A stretch of 64,000 nt of DNA from Shewanella loihica PV-4 (GCF_000016065.1 NC_009092.1:2232001-2296000); one strand, 5' to 3'; shown: positions 30,067-39,339, numbered from the stretch's first letter. Program-made: numbers and translations. The notes: generated from the letters alone by a model not told the origin.

Positions 30067-31227
30067 ATGTTAGAGATTCTGTTTCTGTTGTTACCCATTG
30101 CCGCCGGTTACGGTTGGTACATGGGTCGCCGTAGTATCAGGCATAAGCAGAATAGTAAACGTAAGCAGTTAAGCCGCGATTACTTTACCGGCCTTAATTT
30201 CCTTCTGTCTAATGAATCGGATAAGGCAGTCGATCTCTTTATCTCCATGCTGGACGTGGATGACGACACCATTGATACCCATCTCTCCCTCGGCTCCTTG
30301 TTTCGCAAGCGAGGCGAGGTAGACCGCTCGATTCGTATTCACCAAAACCTGATTGCCCGCCCAACTCTGACAACCGAACAGCGTGACATCGCCATGATGG
30401 AGCTGGGCAAAGACTATCTGGCCGCCGGCTTCTACGACAGAGCCGAGGAGATCTTCCTTAATCTGGTTCGCCAGGAAGATCACAGCGAAGAGGCCGAAGA
30501 TCAGCTGATCGCCATCTACCAGGTGACCAAAGACTGGCAAAAAGCAATAGATATCATCAAGAGCCTCAAGCGTAAGCGTCAGCAATCGCTCAAACACCTG
30601 CAGGCCCATCTCTATTGTGAGCTTGCCGATGAGGCCAGCGACAGCGAGCTCAAGCTTAAACACCTGGCACAGGCGATAAAGCAAGATCCCCAATGTGGCC
30701 GCGCCATGTTAACCAGCGCCAAGCTGTTCCTCGCTCAGCAGGAATTTGGCCGCGCCAAGGAGATGCTCTGCCGGTTGAAAGATGCCGATATCGAACTCTT
30801 TCCCGAGGCGCTCGCCATCGCCAAAGAAGTTTATCAATCGACCGAGGATCTCGGCGCCTATCGTGAACTGCTACGCGAAGCGTTAGAGCAGGGGGCTGGC
30901 GCGAGTGTGGCCATCACTCTGGCGCAGCAGATGATCATTCAGGGAGAAACCCAAGACGCCGAGAAGTTGATTCTCGATGGCCTCTATCGCCATCCGACCA
31001 TGAAGAGTTTCCAGCATCTGATGAAGATGCAGATCCAACACGCCGAAGATGGTCAGGCAAAACAGAGTTTGAACATGCTCGCCGAACTAGTCGAGCAGCA
31101 GATAAAATTCCGTCCCAGTTACCGCTGTATTGAGTGTGGTTTCCCGTCCCACACCCTCTACTGGCATTGCCCTTCCTGTAAGAGTTGGGGCACCATCAAG
31201 CGGATCCGCGGACTCGACGGGGAGTAA
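30067..31227 (+). CDS. lapB: Lipopolysaccharide assembly protein B, TPR and rubredoxin-type
   Basis: 386 residues (E. coli LapB 389). N-terminal membrane anchor (about 1-18), about nine TPR-like repeats through the middle, and a C-terminal rubredoxin-type metal site CIECGFP...WHCPSCKSWG. LapB adapts LpxC for FtsH degradation and coordinates LPS export. Translationally linked to lapA. Confidence 0.95.
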   Translation: MLEILFLLLPIAAGYGWYMGRRSIRHKQNSKRKQLSRDYFTGLNFLLSNESDKAVDLFISMLDVDDDTIDTHLSLGSLFRKRGEVDRSIRIHQNLIARPTLTTEQRDIAMMELGKDYLAAGFYDRAEEIFLNLVRQEDHSEEAEDQLIAIYQVTKDWQKAIDIIKSLKRKRQQSLKHLQAHLYCELADEASDSELKLKHLAQAIKQDPQCGRAMLTSAKLFLAQQEFGRAKEMLCRLKDADIELFPEALAIAKEVYQSTEDLGAYRELLREALEQGAGASVAITLAQQMIIQGETQDAEKLILDGLYRHPTMKSFQHLMKMQIQHAEDGQAKQSLNMLAELVEQQIKFRPSYRCIECGFPSHTLYWHCPSCKSWGTIKRIRGLDGE

Positions 31228-31262
31228 ATAGACAATAAAATGCAAAGCAACAGGAGAACAGC

Positions 31263-31958
31263 ATGAGCAACAAACCTATTATAGTGGCGCTAGATTACGA
31301 TAATAAATCCGAAGCTTTGCAGCTCATCGATCAGCTAGACCCCAATATGTGCCGCCTCAAAATAGGCAAAGAGATGTTCACCCTCTTTGGCCCTGAATTG
31401 GTTAAAGAGATCCACAGTCGCGACTTTGACCTTTTCCTGGATCTAAAATTCCACGACATTCCGAACACAGTCGCCAAGGCCGTCGCTGCTGCGGCAGAGC
31501 TAGGGGTGTGGATGACTAACGTGCATGCCAGCGGTGGACTGGCCATGATGCAGGCAGCTCGCGAGGCGCTGCTTCCATATGGCGACAAGGCCCCGCTGCT
31601 GATCGCCGTGACGGTACTAACCTCAATGAGCGATGAAGAGCTCGAGCTGCTTGGCATCAATGTGCCGGCGGCCGAGCATGTTAAGCGTCTGGCAAGCCTC
31701 ACCAAACAGGCAGGACTGAACGGTATCGTCTGTTCGGCCCAGGAAGCCAGCATGCTAAAGGCCGAATTTGGCGCCGACTTTAAGTTGGTTACGCCGGGTA
31801 TTCGCCCAGCCGGCAGCGACAAGGGGGATCAGCACCGCGTGATGACGCCGACGCAGGCGCTGGCAGCGGGTTCCGATTACCTGGTGATTGGCCGTCCTAT
31901 CACCAAGGCGGCTAATCCACTCGCGGCATTGACCGAGATCCATGCATCGCTTAAATAG
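31263..31958 (+). CDS. pyrF: Orotidine 5'-phosphate decarboxylase
   Basis: Last step of UMP synthesis. 231 residues, class I. Active-site signature [13 protein letters not shown] (about 58-70) with the catalytic Lys-Asp array, and the phosphate loop [13 protein letters not shown] with VIGRPI near the C-terminus. ACAGGAGAACAGC gives a good ribosome site. Placement after lapAB is the same as in E. coli. Confidence 0.97.
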   Translation: MSNKPIIVALDYDNKSEALQLIDQLDPNMCRLKIGKEMFTLFGPELVKEIHSRDFDLFLDLKFHDIPNTVAKAVAAAAELGVWMTNVHASGGLAMMQAAREALLPYGDKAPLLIAVTVLTSMSDEELELLGINVPAAEHVKRLASLTKQAGLNGIVCSAQEASMLKAEFGADFKLVTPGIRPAGSDKGDQHRVMTPTQALAAGSDYLVIGRPITKAANPLAALTEIHASLK

Positions 31959-32021
31959 CTTGACCTGACACTTCGAGCCTCCTAATTTAACTCTTAAGGT
32001 TTTATTAGACAGGGAAAGAAG

Positions 32022-32837
32022 ATGTTCGATTATCAAGGGAAAAACGTCTTTGTAGTGGGCGGTACCAGTGGCATTAACCTGGGTATCGCCAAGGCTTTTG
32101 CCAAGGCGGGTGCTAACGTTGCCGTGGCCAGCCGACGTCAGGAAAAGGTTGATGCGGCCGTAGAGGCGCTGCGCGAGATTAATGGTCAAGGTAAGATGCT
32201 TGGCGTCGCCTTCGATGTTCGGGATCTAGAGGCGCTTAAGACTGGTTTTAAGCAGATAGCCGATGCTTATGGCCAATTGGATGTGCTGGTCAGTGGCGCG
32301 GCCGGAAATTTCCCGGCGACAGCGGCGGAGCTTTCCGAAAACGGTTTCAAGTCGGTGATGGATATCGATCTGCTCGGCAGTTTTCAGGTGCTCAAGCAGG
32401 CCTATCCCTTGATGCGTCGCCCCGGCGGCGCCATAGTACAGATCTCGGCGCCTCAGGCCTATATCGCCATGCCGATGCAGTCCCATGTAAGCGCGGCCAA
32501 GGCCGGGGTCGACATGTTGACCAAGAGTCTGGCACTCGAGTGGGGCATTGAGGGGATCAGGGTTAACTCTATAGTGCCCGGTCCCATCAGCGGCACAGAA
32601 GGTTTCAGCCGCCTGGCCCCCAGCGATGCACTGCAGCAGGCCGTTGCCCAAAGCGTGCCTCTTAAGCGAAACGGCAGCACGGATGATATTGCCAACGCGG
32701 TGATGTTTATTGCATCAGAAATGGCCAGTTACATTACCGGCACCGTGTTGCCAGTAGACGGCGGTTGGTCCCTCGGTGGTGCCAGCATGGCCATGAGTCA
32801 ATTAGGCAAAATGGCCCAACAACCGAAAGAGAATTAG
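32022..32837 (+). CDS. DECR-type short-chain dehydrogenase (2,4-dienoyl-CoA reductase-like SDR)
   Basis: 271 residues. Rossmann motif GGTSGINLG (about 13-21) and VSGAAGNFP. The classic YxxxK is altered: HVSAAKAG has Val where Tyr is expected, keeping the Lys. That replacement, with the following VNSIVPGPISGTEG phrase, is typical of mitochondrial and peroxisomal 2,4-dienoyl-CoA reductases. It may thus reduce dienoyl-CoA or enoyl-CoA with NADPH. This is inference; it could be another SDR. It lies 63 bases after pyrF without a terminator. Confidence 0.85.
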   Translation: MFDYQGKNVFVVGGTSGINLGIAKAFAKAGANVAVASRRQEKVDAAVEALREINGQGKMLGVAFDVRDLEALKTGFKQIADAYGQLDVLVSGAAGNFPATAAELSENGFKSVMDIDLLGSFQVLKQAYPLMRRPGGAIVQISAPQAYIAMPMQSHVSAAKAGVDMLTKSLALEWGIEGIRVNSIVPGPISGTEGFSRLAPSDALQQAVAQSVPLKRNGSTDDIANAVMFIASEMASYITGTVLPVDGGWSLGGASMAMSQLGKMAQQPKEN

Positions 32838-32875
32838 GTAGCGCAGATAGTGTTGCCCTATGAGTGAGAAGAAAG

Positions 32876-33418
32876 ATGGCAAACCCATTTCAAGAGCAGT
32901 TGCTCAAAGCTGGCCTGGTCAGCAAACAGAAGGTTCGCGATGCCAAGACCCAGAAGCGTCGCGATCGTAAAGCTAAAGTCGATGATGGCTCAGAGGCCTT
33001 GAAACAAGAGATCGCAGCAAAGAAACAGGCGCAGATCGATAAGGATAAGGCGCTAAACGAGCAACGCTTCGCCGAGGCGATGGAGAAGGGCCAGGTGCGC
33101 GGGCTAATCACCGAATTTAAGCGCTGCGCCATCGAGCCGCCAAAGGATGCCGAAGTTAAGTTTAACTATACGCTAGGCACTAAGATCTTTAGCCTGTACG
33201 TGAGCGAAAAACTGCAGAGCCAACTTCTTAATGGCCAGTTAGGGATAGTTCGCCACGAAGAGGTGAGCTACCTGGTGCCCCATAAGCTTGCCGAGCGGGT
33301 TAACCTGCTGGTGCCCGACTGGTGCGGTTACCTGTGGCAGGCAGAAGATGCTACCCAAGTGGTGGAAGAAGACGACCCATACGCAGATTATGTGATCCCT
33401 GACGACCTGATGTGGTAA
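32876..33418 (+). CDS. DUF2058 protein (YaiL-like)
   Basis: 180 residues from the ATG at 32876 (GAGAAGAAAG upstream). The N-terminal half is highly basic and coiled (KVRDAKTQKRRDRKAK ... KKQAQIDKDKALNEQRFAEAM), and the C-terminal half has the DUF2058 globular part ending YADYVIPDDLMW. Often called a nucleoprotein or polynucleotide-associated protein. The charge suggests RNA or DNA binding; no function is proven. Confidence 0.85.
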   Translation: MANPFQEQLLKAGLVSKQKVRDAKTQKRRDRKAKVDDGSEALKQEIAAKKQAQIDKDKALNEQRFAEAMEKGQVRGLITEFKRCAIEPPKDAEVKFNYTLGTKIFSLYVSEKLQSQLLNGQLGIVRHEEVSYLVPHKLAERVNLLVPDWCGYLWQAEDATQVVEEDDPYADYVIPDDLMW

Positions 33419-33451
33419 GTCCCTCATTTGGTAACTAGCTGTAACTTAAGA

Positions 33452-33480
33452 AGCCTCGCAAATTACGCGGGGCTTTTTTA
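33452..33480 (+). terminator. Terminator after the DUF2058 gene
   Basis: Stem AGCCTCGC/GCGGGGCT (one T-G pair), 8-base loop region and TTTTTT. Confidence 0.88.
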
Positions 33481-33538
33481 TTTGCGATGGCGGACAATAT
33501 TTGACTAAAGGGCTTTATTCTCAGCCGTAACTGAGATA

Positions 33539-33560
33539 GATTAAAACGACTGTTTTAATC
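33539..33560. promoter_or_regulatory. PsrA-type operator before the acyl-CoA dehydrogenase gene
   Basis: Perfect dyad GATTAAAAC-GACT-GTTTTAATC: nine-base arms and a 4-base centre. The core AAACGACTGTTT fits the AAACN4GTTT pattern of PsrA, the fatty-acid degradation repressor known in Shewanella and Pseudomonas. It lies 20 bases upstream of the start codon. Binding is inferred from pattern and target. Confidence 0.75.
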
Positions 33561-33580
33561 TTACGTTTGAGAGAGGCGAG

Positions 33581-35332
33581 ATGAATCCATACCAGGCGCC
33601 ATTGGCCGACATGAAATTTCTGTTGGAGCGCGTGTTCGATGCTCCACAAACTTGGGGTGAACTAGCGGCCTTGGCCGAGACCGTCGATATGGATACGGCA
33701 ACGGCGATCCTCGATGAAGCAGAGAAGATCTCACGGGATCTTATCCATCCTATTAACCGTCCCGGTGATGAGCAAGGCGTAAGCTTTGAAGATGCTAAGG
33801 TGATCACACCCGATGGCTATCGTGAGGTTTATGACCAATATGCCGAAGGCGGTTGGGTAGGGCTATGCGGCGATCCTGAGTTTGGCGGCATGGGCATGCC
33901 TAAGATGCTTGGCGTGCTAGTCGATGAGATGGCCTATAGCGCCTGTAACGCCTTTACCTTGTATGGTTCACTCACCGCGGGTGCAGCCCTCTGTATCAAT
34001 GCCCACGGCAGTGACGAGCTAAAAGAGAAGTACCTGCCTAACCTCTATTCGGGTCAATGGGCCGGCGCCATGGACATGACAGAGCCACAGGCGGGATCGG
34101 ATCTGCGTAACATCCGCACCAAGGCGATACCGCAGGATGATGGCAGCTATCTTATCTCTGGCAGTAAGATTTTCATTACTGGCGGCGACCATGACCTCAC
34201 CGAAAACGTTATTCACCTGGTACTGGCAAAACTGCCGGACTCGAACGGTATCTCACTCTTCTTAGTGCCTAAGATCAAGGTAGATGATAACGGTGAGCTG
34301 GGCGAAACCAACGGCGTTACCGTAGGCTCAATCGAGCACAAGATGGGGCTTAAGGGCTCGGCGACCTGTGTGATGAACTTCGACGATGCTCAGGGTTATC
34401 TCATCGGTAAGGCGAACCGCGGCTTAGTGTGCATGTTCACCATGATGAACTATGAGCGTCTGGCAATTGGTATTCAGGGCCTAGGCACTTCTCAGGCGGC
34501 CTACCAGATGGCTAGCGACTATGCCAAGGAGCGTCTGCAGGGCCAGGCCGCAGGTGGCAGCGACAATGCCAGCGACCCTATCTTGGTACACGGTGACGTG
34601 CGCCGCATGCTAATGACCATACGCTGTTATACCGAAGCGGGACGCGCGCTGTCGGTGTTTACCGGTCAGCAACTGGATCTCGCTAAACACGCTGAGGGAG
34701 AGGTGCAGGAGAAGGCAGCGCGTTATGTCGGCCTGCTGACTCCGGTTGCCAAGGCGTTCTTGAGTGACAGAGGCCTGGATGCCGCCGTAATGGCGCAGCA
34801 GGTGTTTGGTGGTCACGGCTATATTCGCGAGACAGGTATCGAGCAACTGGTTCGTGACACCCGCATCGCGCAGATCTATGAGGGTACAAACGGCATTCAA
34901 GCCGTCGATTTCCTGGGTAGAAAGACCACAGGAGACGATCTGCGTACATTGACTGAATTTGTTGGTGAGTGCCAGAGTCGGCTGGCAGCCATGACCCATG
35001 TTACGGATGCGCAAAAGGCGCTTATCACATCGCGTTTCGACGCCTTACTCGCAAGCGGTGAATATATCAACGCCAATAAGCTAAGCAATCCGGCCTTGAT
35101 CAACGCCTGCGCCGTCGATTTCCTCGATGCCTTTGGTCATCTGATCTATGGCTATTTCTGGTTACTGATGGCCGATAGGGCTGCCGATCACCAAGATGCA
35201 AGCTTTAGCACGGCGAAACAACAGCTGGCCGATTTCTATCTGGCCAAGCTACTGCCTAAGGTCGACTACCATCTGGCGCAGGTCAACGCGGGTGATGCCA
35301 GCGTGATGGCGATGGCAGAAGAGCTGTTTTAG
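33581..35332 (+). CDS. Acyl-CoA dehydrogenase, long form
   Basis: FAD enzyme for the first step of beta-oxidation. 583 residues. N-terminal domain to about 155, beta domain with MTEPQAGSDLRNIRTKA and ISGSKIFITGGDHDL, and C-terminal helices with FGGHGYIRETGIEQLVRD. The catalytic Glu lies in IYEGTNGIQAVDFL (about 431). A final extra alpha domain (about 470-583) places it in the long class with acyl-CoA dehydrogenase C-terminal extension. PsrA-like control fits. Substrate chain length is not readable. Confidence 0.93.
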   Translation: MNPYQAPLADMKFLLERVFDAPQTWGELAALAETVDMDTATAILDEAEKISRDLIHPINRPGDEQGVSFEDAKVITPDGYREVYDQYAEGGWVGLCGDPEFGGMGMPKMLGVLVDEMAYSACNAFTLYGSLTAGAALCINAHGSDELKEKYLPNLYSGQWAGAMDMTEPQAGSDLRNIRTKAIPQDDGSYLISGSKIFITGGDHDLTENVIHLVLAKLPDSNGISLFLVPKIKVDDNGELGETNGVTVGSIEHKMGLKGSATCVMNFDDAQGYLIGKANRGLVCMFTMMNYERLAIGIQGLGTSQAAYQMASDYAKERLQGQAAGGSDNASDPILVHGDVRRMLMTIRCYTEAGRALSVFTGQQLDLAKHAEGEVQEKAARYVGLLTPVAKAFLSDRGLDAAVMAQQVFGGHGYIRETGIEQLVRDTRIAQIYEGTNGIQAVDFLGRKTTGDDLRTLTEFVGECQSRLAAMTHVTDAQKALITSRFDALLASGEYINANKLSNPALINACAVDFLDAFGHLIYGYFWLLMADRAADHQDASFSTAKQQLADFYLAKLLPKVDYHLAQVNAGDASVMAMAEELF

Positions 35333-35356
35333 CAGCTAGATTTAATAAAACGAAAA

Positions 35357-35385
35357 CGCCCGGTTCCATAGGCCCGGGCGTTTTT
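35357..35385 (+). terminator. Terminator of the acyl-CoA dehydrogenase gene
   Basis: Stem CGCCCGG/CCGGGCG with 10-base loop and TTTTT; A-rich upstream, so it may also serve the convergent dacB. Confidence 0.9.
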
Positions 35386-35439
35386 ATTTCACCTATTTTA
35401 CTAAGCGCATGTTACTAAGCATATTTTACTAAGTGCATG

Positions 35440-37128
35440 TTATTGCGCACTGAGCGTTTTTGGGTTGTTCTTCTTATCCACGTCCTCATTGCCTTGGCTT
35501 TTGACTATCTGCCCTTGATTATCCAGCAGGCTTTGCAGGAAGAGGGCGCTAAAGGGCGCAGGGCTTTGTTTCTTACTCTTCTGGCTCTGGCCATTTTCCA
35601 TGACCACGAAGAGTATTTGGTGACTTGCGTCGAGTGAAAGGTAACCTGCCAAGTTATCGACGCCCTGCATCGATCCCGTCTTGGCCGAGACCTTATTCAT
35701 CAAGGGAGCTTGATGAAAGCCGCGCTTATAGTTGAGGGTACCGCTAACCCCGGCGACCGGCAGCAGCTCAATGAGGGGGCGTAATTTTTCATCCTTCGCC
35801 ATCAGGCCCAGGACCTCGGCCAGTTGCCGGGCCGAGATAAGGTTATAGCGAGAAAGGCCCGAGCCATCGATGATCTGCGAGTGGCTGAGATCTATCCCGT
35901 CCGCCTCGAGTATCGCCTTAACGGCCCTGGCACCTGCATGAAAGTTTTCTGCCACCTTGTAATAGTGAGCGCCTACGGCTTTAAACAGGCTATCGGCAAT
36001 CAAGTTATCTGAATCGAGCAGCATGGTACGAAGGAGCGCCTCGAGTCCTTCCGATTTGTGGGTCACTAAGGGCTTAAGGCCAATCGGCGTTCTGTGTGCA
36101 ATAGCCACTTGTCCGCTCATTTTGATGTGGGCGCTCTTTAACATGCGCGTTAGCATCTCTTTGGCGTAGAGCGCTGGGTCATCCACGGCGATAGCTAGAT
36201 TAAGCGGCTTATCACCCGGATAACAGCCACTGATGTGGTAATGATTATCCGGCAGCCTAGCTAAGTTGAGTTCACAGAAGGGCTCTTGCTGCGTCTTATC
36301 AAATACCGCGGTTGTCGACACCTTGATGGGCAGATATCGCGGAAAGTTGAGTTGGCTGGCGCTGCTTGCAAGCTTTGGCTTTAACTGGCCCTTGACGCAA
36401 TTTTGATTGACGATAAAGCTGGAAACCGGCGCGGCGTAGCAAATCCCAAGATCGTCCCACACCCAGCCAGGGGCGCGCGTCTGCTCCTTGGCTTGCCCCA
36501 CGAGCAAGAGGTTCCCTTTAACGGTATGAATGCCAGCATCTTTCAAGCTCTTTAACATAGCTCGTAGATCGTCTGTGGTTAAGGTGGGGTCGCCACTAAA
36601 GGAAAGATAGAGATCGCCCGTCAACACACCGTGAGACAAGCGCCCTTTGGTTGAGAATTGGGTCGCAAAGCTGAACTCTTCACCCAATACCCGCATAGCG
36701 GCGACGGCCGTGAGTAATTTTTGCGTACTGGCAGGCAGCACTAGGGTATCGGCGTTGTGCTGATACAGTATCTCATTATTGGAGAGATCCTGGGCAAAAA
36801 TAGACAGTTGCGAGTGAGGCGGCGCGATCACCGACAAGAGGTTGTCATAATAGCTTTGATTATCATAACCCTTGCTATCAAGCTGCTTGGTATTGGAATT
36901 GGAATTGGTATTGGTATTAGCGTCGGCTCTGGCATTGCTTGCTGCAGGTATTAAGGAAGCCGCAATAGCTAGAGACAAGGCGAAAGGCTTGGCAGCCGGA
37001 ATCGCCTTAGTCAGCAAGCTTGGGAAATTAAGGGGAAGGGCGGTAAGCCCTCTAGTCAATCTTGTATACATAAGCGTCGAAACAGGTCCTTGTTTTCGGT
37101 TTGGGCTAATCGTCCGTTGAAGGCTCAT
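35440..37128 (-). CDS. dacB: D-alanyl-D-alanine carboxypeptidase/endopeptidase (PBP4, S13)
   Basis: 562 residues, longer than E. coli DacB (477), partly from a long N-terminus. The signal region is unusual: a hydrophobic stretch (about 48-67) follows nearly 47 residues that include basic ones. Then comes a low-complexity NTNTNSNSNT linker coded by a hexamer repeat. S13 motifs: SxxK in LPASTQKLLTAV, SxN in DSDNLIADS, and KTG in SAKTGSMQG. Trims or cleaves peptidoglycan peptides in the periplasm. The start at 37128 has GGAAAAAG upstream and overlaps a small upstream gene; a later ATG at 37071 is possible. Confidence 0.93.
   Translation of the reverse strand: MSLQRTISPNRKQGPVSTLMYTRLTRGLTALPLNFPSLLTKAIPAAKPFALSLAIAASLIPAASNARADANTNTNSNSNTKQLDSKGYDNQSYYDNLLSVIAPPHSQLSIFAQDLSNNEILYQHNADTLVLPASTQKLLTAVAAMRVLGEEFSFATQFSTKGRLSHGVLTGDLYLSFSGDPTLTTDDLRAMLKSLKDAGIHTVKGNLLLVGQAKEQTRAPGWVWDDLGICYAAPVSSFIVNQNCVKGQLKPKLASSASQLNFPRYLPIKVSTTAVFDKTQQEPFCELNLARLPDNHYHISGCYPGDKPLNLAIAVDDPALYAKEMLTRMLKSAHIKMSGQVAIAHRTPIGLKPLVTHKSEGLEALLRTMLLDSDNLIADSLFKAVGAHYYKVAENFHAGARAVKAILEADGIDLSHSQIIDGSGLSRYNLISARQLAEVLGLMAKDEKLRPLIELLPVAGVSGTLNYKRGFHQAPLMNKVSAKTGSMQGVDNLAGYLSLDASHQILFVVMENGQSQKSKKQSPAPFSALFLQSLLDNQGQIVKSQGNEDVDKKNNPKTLSAQ
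36887..36916. repeat. Hexamer repeat inside dacB
   Basis: Five tandem TTGGWA units (TTGGTA or TTGGAA) coding alternating Asn-Thr and Asn-Ser just after the signal region. Being six bases long, unit gain or loss keeps the frame and only changes linker length. Confidence 0.8.
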
Positions 37129-37282
37129 CTTTTTCCATCAACCGGTATAACCGCAGGGTGACAAATAGCACTAATACAATAAAGAGCGGCAACACCAGAA
37201 AACCGAGCTGCGTCTTAAAATGAAAGATGCCCCATGCGGCTAACAGGGTTAATGCCAAGGTAAGAAGAATGGTTTTGTTCAT
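37106..37282 (-). CDS. Small two-segment membrane protein overlapping dacB
   Basis: 58 residues, start ATG complement of 37280-37282, stop complement of 37106-37108. It begins MNKTILLTLALTLLAAW and has two hydrophobic segments (about 4-20 and 27-45) separated by a short HFKTQ turn, with a charged tail MEKDEPSTDD. It overlaps the first 23 bases of dacB in another frame, so dacB translation may be coupled to it. No clear ribosome site beyond GGTTCC is seen. Coding nature is inferred from composition and overlap; no family recognised. Confidence 0.6.
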   Translation of the reverse strand: MNKTILLTLALTLLAAWGIFHFKTQLGFLVLPLFIVLVLFVTLRLYRLMEKDEPSTDD

Positions 37283-37512
37283 GCTGGAACCTAAACGTAG
37301 ACAGATAAACCTATTGTAAGGTGTTTTACGCCCAATGTCGGAGCGTTAAACGAGAATTAAGACTAAGGATGCAAAACTTAGCACTTTAGCCGCTGATTCT
37401 GCTTAATTTTAACCCGTTTTGTCTCAAGTGCGACTGACAACAACAGAAAACCCTTGCCCCAAACCCGGTAAATGGGTAATTTCTACCCCTTAAGATTTGG
37501 GATGGAACCAGT

Positions 37513-37845
37513 ATGCCACACATTCGTATGCGCGGTTTACCGCAAGAGGCGGTATGTCGAATCAGTGAGACCTTACTCGATGAGCTTGCAAACCTTTGTC
37601 AAATCAAGGCTGAGAGCTTCACCTTAGATTGGGAGCCAAGCGTCAGCTATCGAGCCGGCAAGGTCGATACGACATTCGTGCAAGTCGAGGTGCTCTGGTT
37701 TCCTAAAGATCCCGAAATTCGTCACGCAGTAGAGCAGATCATTCGTCAGGCCGTATTAGCGCACTATTCGCCTGCAAAACATATCTCAATCATGTTTATG
37801 GCGCTCACGCCACAATGCTACTACCGTGATGGGCAGCATTTTTAA
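37513..37845 (+). CDS. DUF1904 family protein
   Basis: 110 residues, starting MPHIRMRGL. The initial Met-Pro and small alpha/beta size recall tautomerase-like folds, and DUF1904 is in that clan. The body has VQVEVLWFPKD and a C-terminal HISIMFMALTPQCYYRDGQHF. Twelve bases later pssA begins behind a strong ribosome site, so they are probably one operon. Function unknown. Confidence 0.8.
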   Translation: MPHIRMRGLPQEAVCRISETLLDELANLCQIKAESFTLDWEPSVSYRAGKVDTTFVQVEVLWFPKDPEIRHAVEQIIRQAVLAHYSPAKHISIMFMALTPQCYYRDGQHF

Positions 37846-37856
37846 AGGAGGATACC

Positions 37857-39170
37857 TTGCTGGATAAGCTAGGTGGAATTGCGTTACCCGCCGACGCCAT
37901 ACGTTGGTTGCTAACGCCTGCGGCGCTTAAAGCCGAACTACTCAAACAGATCGCGAACGCTAAACGAGCGATCACCCTTGCCGCACTCTATCTTGAAGAT
38001 GATGAGGCGGGCAGGGAAGTGTTGGCTGCCCTGATGGCGGCCAAGGCAGCCAGACCCGAATTGGATATTACCGTTCTGGTTGATTTTCATCGTGCCAGAC
38101 GTGGGCTTATCGGCCATAAGGGTGACAGCGGCAACTACCTCATGTATCAAGAGGTGGTTAACGCCGCAGAGCATCCGATCAATATTCTTGGCGTACCGGT
38201 AAAGTCCCGCGAATTTATGGGCGTACTCCACCTTAAAGGTTTCATCATAGATGACACTGTCATCTACAGCGGTGCCAGCCTGAATAACATCTATCTGCAC
38301 CAGGGCGAGAAATACCGTTTCGACCGTTACCATGTGATCGAATCTAAACCATTGGCTGAATCCATGCGTAACATGGTGATGGAGTATATCGCCAGTGACA
38401 GAGCCGTTACTTCGCTCACCCAAGATAGGGCGACCGAAAAGCTGCCGGAAAAGAATGATGTTCGCAGCCTGAAACAGCGTCTGGCTAAGGCCAAATATCG
38501 TTTTGCGAGTACCAAGACGGGCAATCGCATCACTCCTGTGGTTGGTTTAGGGCGCAAGAAGAATAAGCTAAACAAGCTAGTGATCGATCTGGTATCCCAG
38601 TCTCAGCGCTCACTGTTTATCTGCACGCCCTATTTTAATCCGCCTTATATTCTCTCCAGAGCGCTTGCTAAGCATCTGCGAAAAGGCAAACGAATCGACA
38701 TCGTAGTTGGCGACAAGACGGCTAATGACTTTTACATTCCGCCGGAGGAGAAGTTTTCGACTATCGGCGCCTTGCCCTACATGTACGAGCAGTCGCTGCG
38801 TAAATTTGCCAAGCGTCAGCAATGGGCCATTGATGCCGGGCTGCTCAACATTCATCTGTGGAAGCATGATCGCAACAGCTATCACCTTAAAGGAATTAGC
38901 GCCGATGATCGCCTGCATCTGATCACTGGCTCTAACCTGAATCCAAGGGCCTGGGCGCTGGATTTAGAAAACGGTTTATTGCTGCAAGATGAAACCCAAG
39001 CCTGGACGGAAGAGTTCAAACAGGAACAGGCGCACATCCTCGAGCATACCGAGCGTCTCTATCATTACAGCCAGATAGATACCCTGAATAACTATCCTAA
39101 GCCGGTACGCAAGATCATGAATCGTATCAGACGTCTGCGCGCCGATTTCCTGCTACGCCGTATCTTGTAA
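37857..39170 (+). CDS. pssA: CDP-diacylglycerol--serine O-phosphatidyltransferase
   Basis: Makes phosphatidylserine, the precursor of phosphatidylethanolamine. 437 residues from TTG, supported by a near-perfect AAAGGAGG six bases before it. This is the PLD-superfamily PssA of Gram-negatives: two HKD motifs, HLKGFIIDD (about 124-132) and HLKGISADD (about 345-353), each followed by a Ser/Gly-Asn segment (YSGASLNNIYL and ITGSNLNPRAW). Peripheral membrane, ribosome-associated in E. coli. tapT follows after a terminator. Confidence 0.95.
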   Translation: MLDKLGGIALPADAIRWLLTPAALKAELLKQIANAKRAITLAALYLEDDEAGREVLAALMAAKAARPELDITVLVDFHRARRGLIGHKGDSGNYLMYQEVVNAAEHPINILGVPVKSREFMGVLHLKGFIIDDTVIYSGASLNNIYLHQGEKYRFDRYHVIESKPLAESMRNMVMEYIASDRAVTSLTQDRATEKLPEKNDVRSLKQRLAKAKYRFASTKTGNRITPVVGLGRKKNKLNKLVIDLVSQSQRSLFICTPYFNPPYILSRALAKHLRKGKRIDIVVGDKTANDFYIPPEEKFSTIGALPYMYEQSLRKFAKRQQWAIDAGLLNIHLWKHDRNSYHLKGISADDRLHLITGSNLNPRAWALDLENGLLLQDETQAWTEEFKQEQAHILEHTERLYHYSQIDTLNNYPKPVRKIMNRIRRLRADFLLRRIL

Positions 39171-39224
39171 AACATGAAGGCGAATCGTTGTCGTCGCGCA
39201 CAGATAATGAGTTAGCATAAAAAC

Positions 39225-39251
39225 AGGCGAACATCATGGTTCGCCTTTTTT
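39225..39251 (+). terminator. Terminator of pssA
   Basis: Stem AGGCGAAC/GTTCGCCT with a 6-base loop and a T run. Confidence 0.9.
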
Positions 39252-39339
39252 ATGAATGAGATTTAAATGGTGTTGACCGGGTTATACTTAATCAGGCAAG
39301 CCATGAAGAGTAAGCCCCAAGTTTTTAATAGGTTATCCA

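Noticed and set aside
37471..37487. GGGTA/TACCC dyad before the DUF1904 gene
   Set aside because: Five-base arms are expected by chance and match no operator I know.
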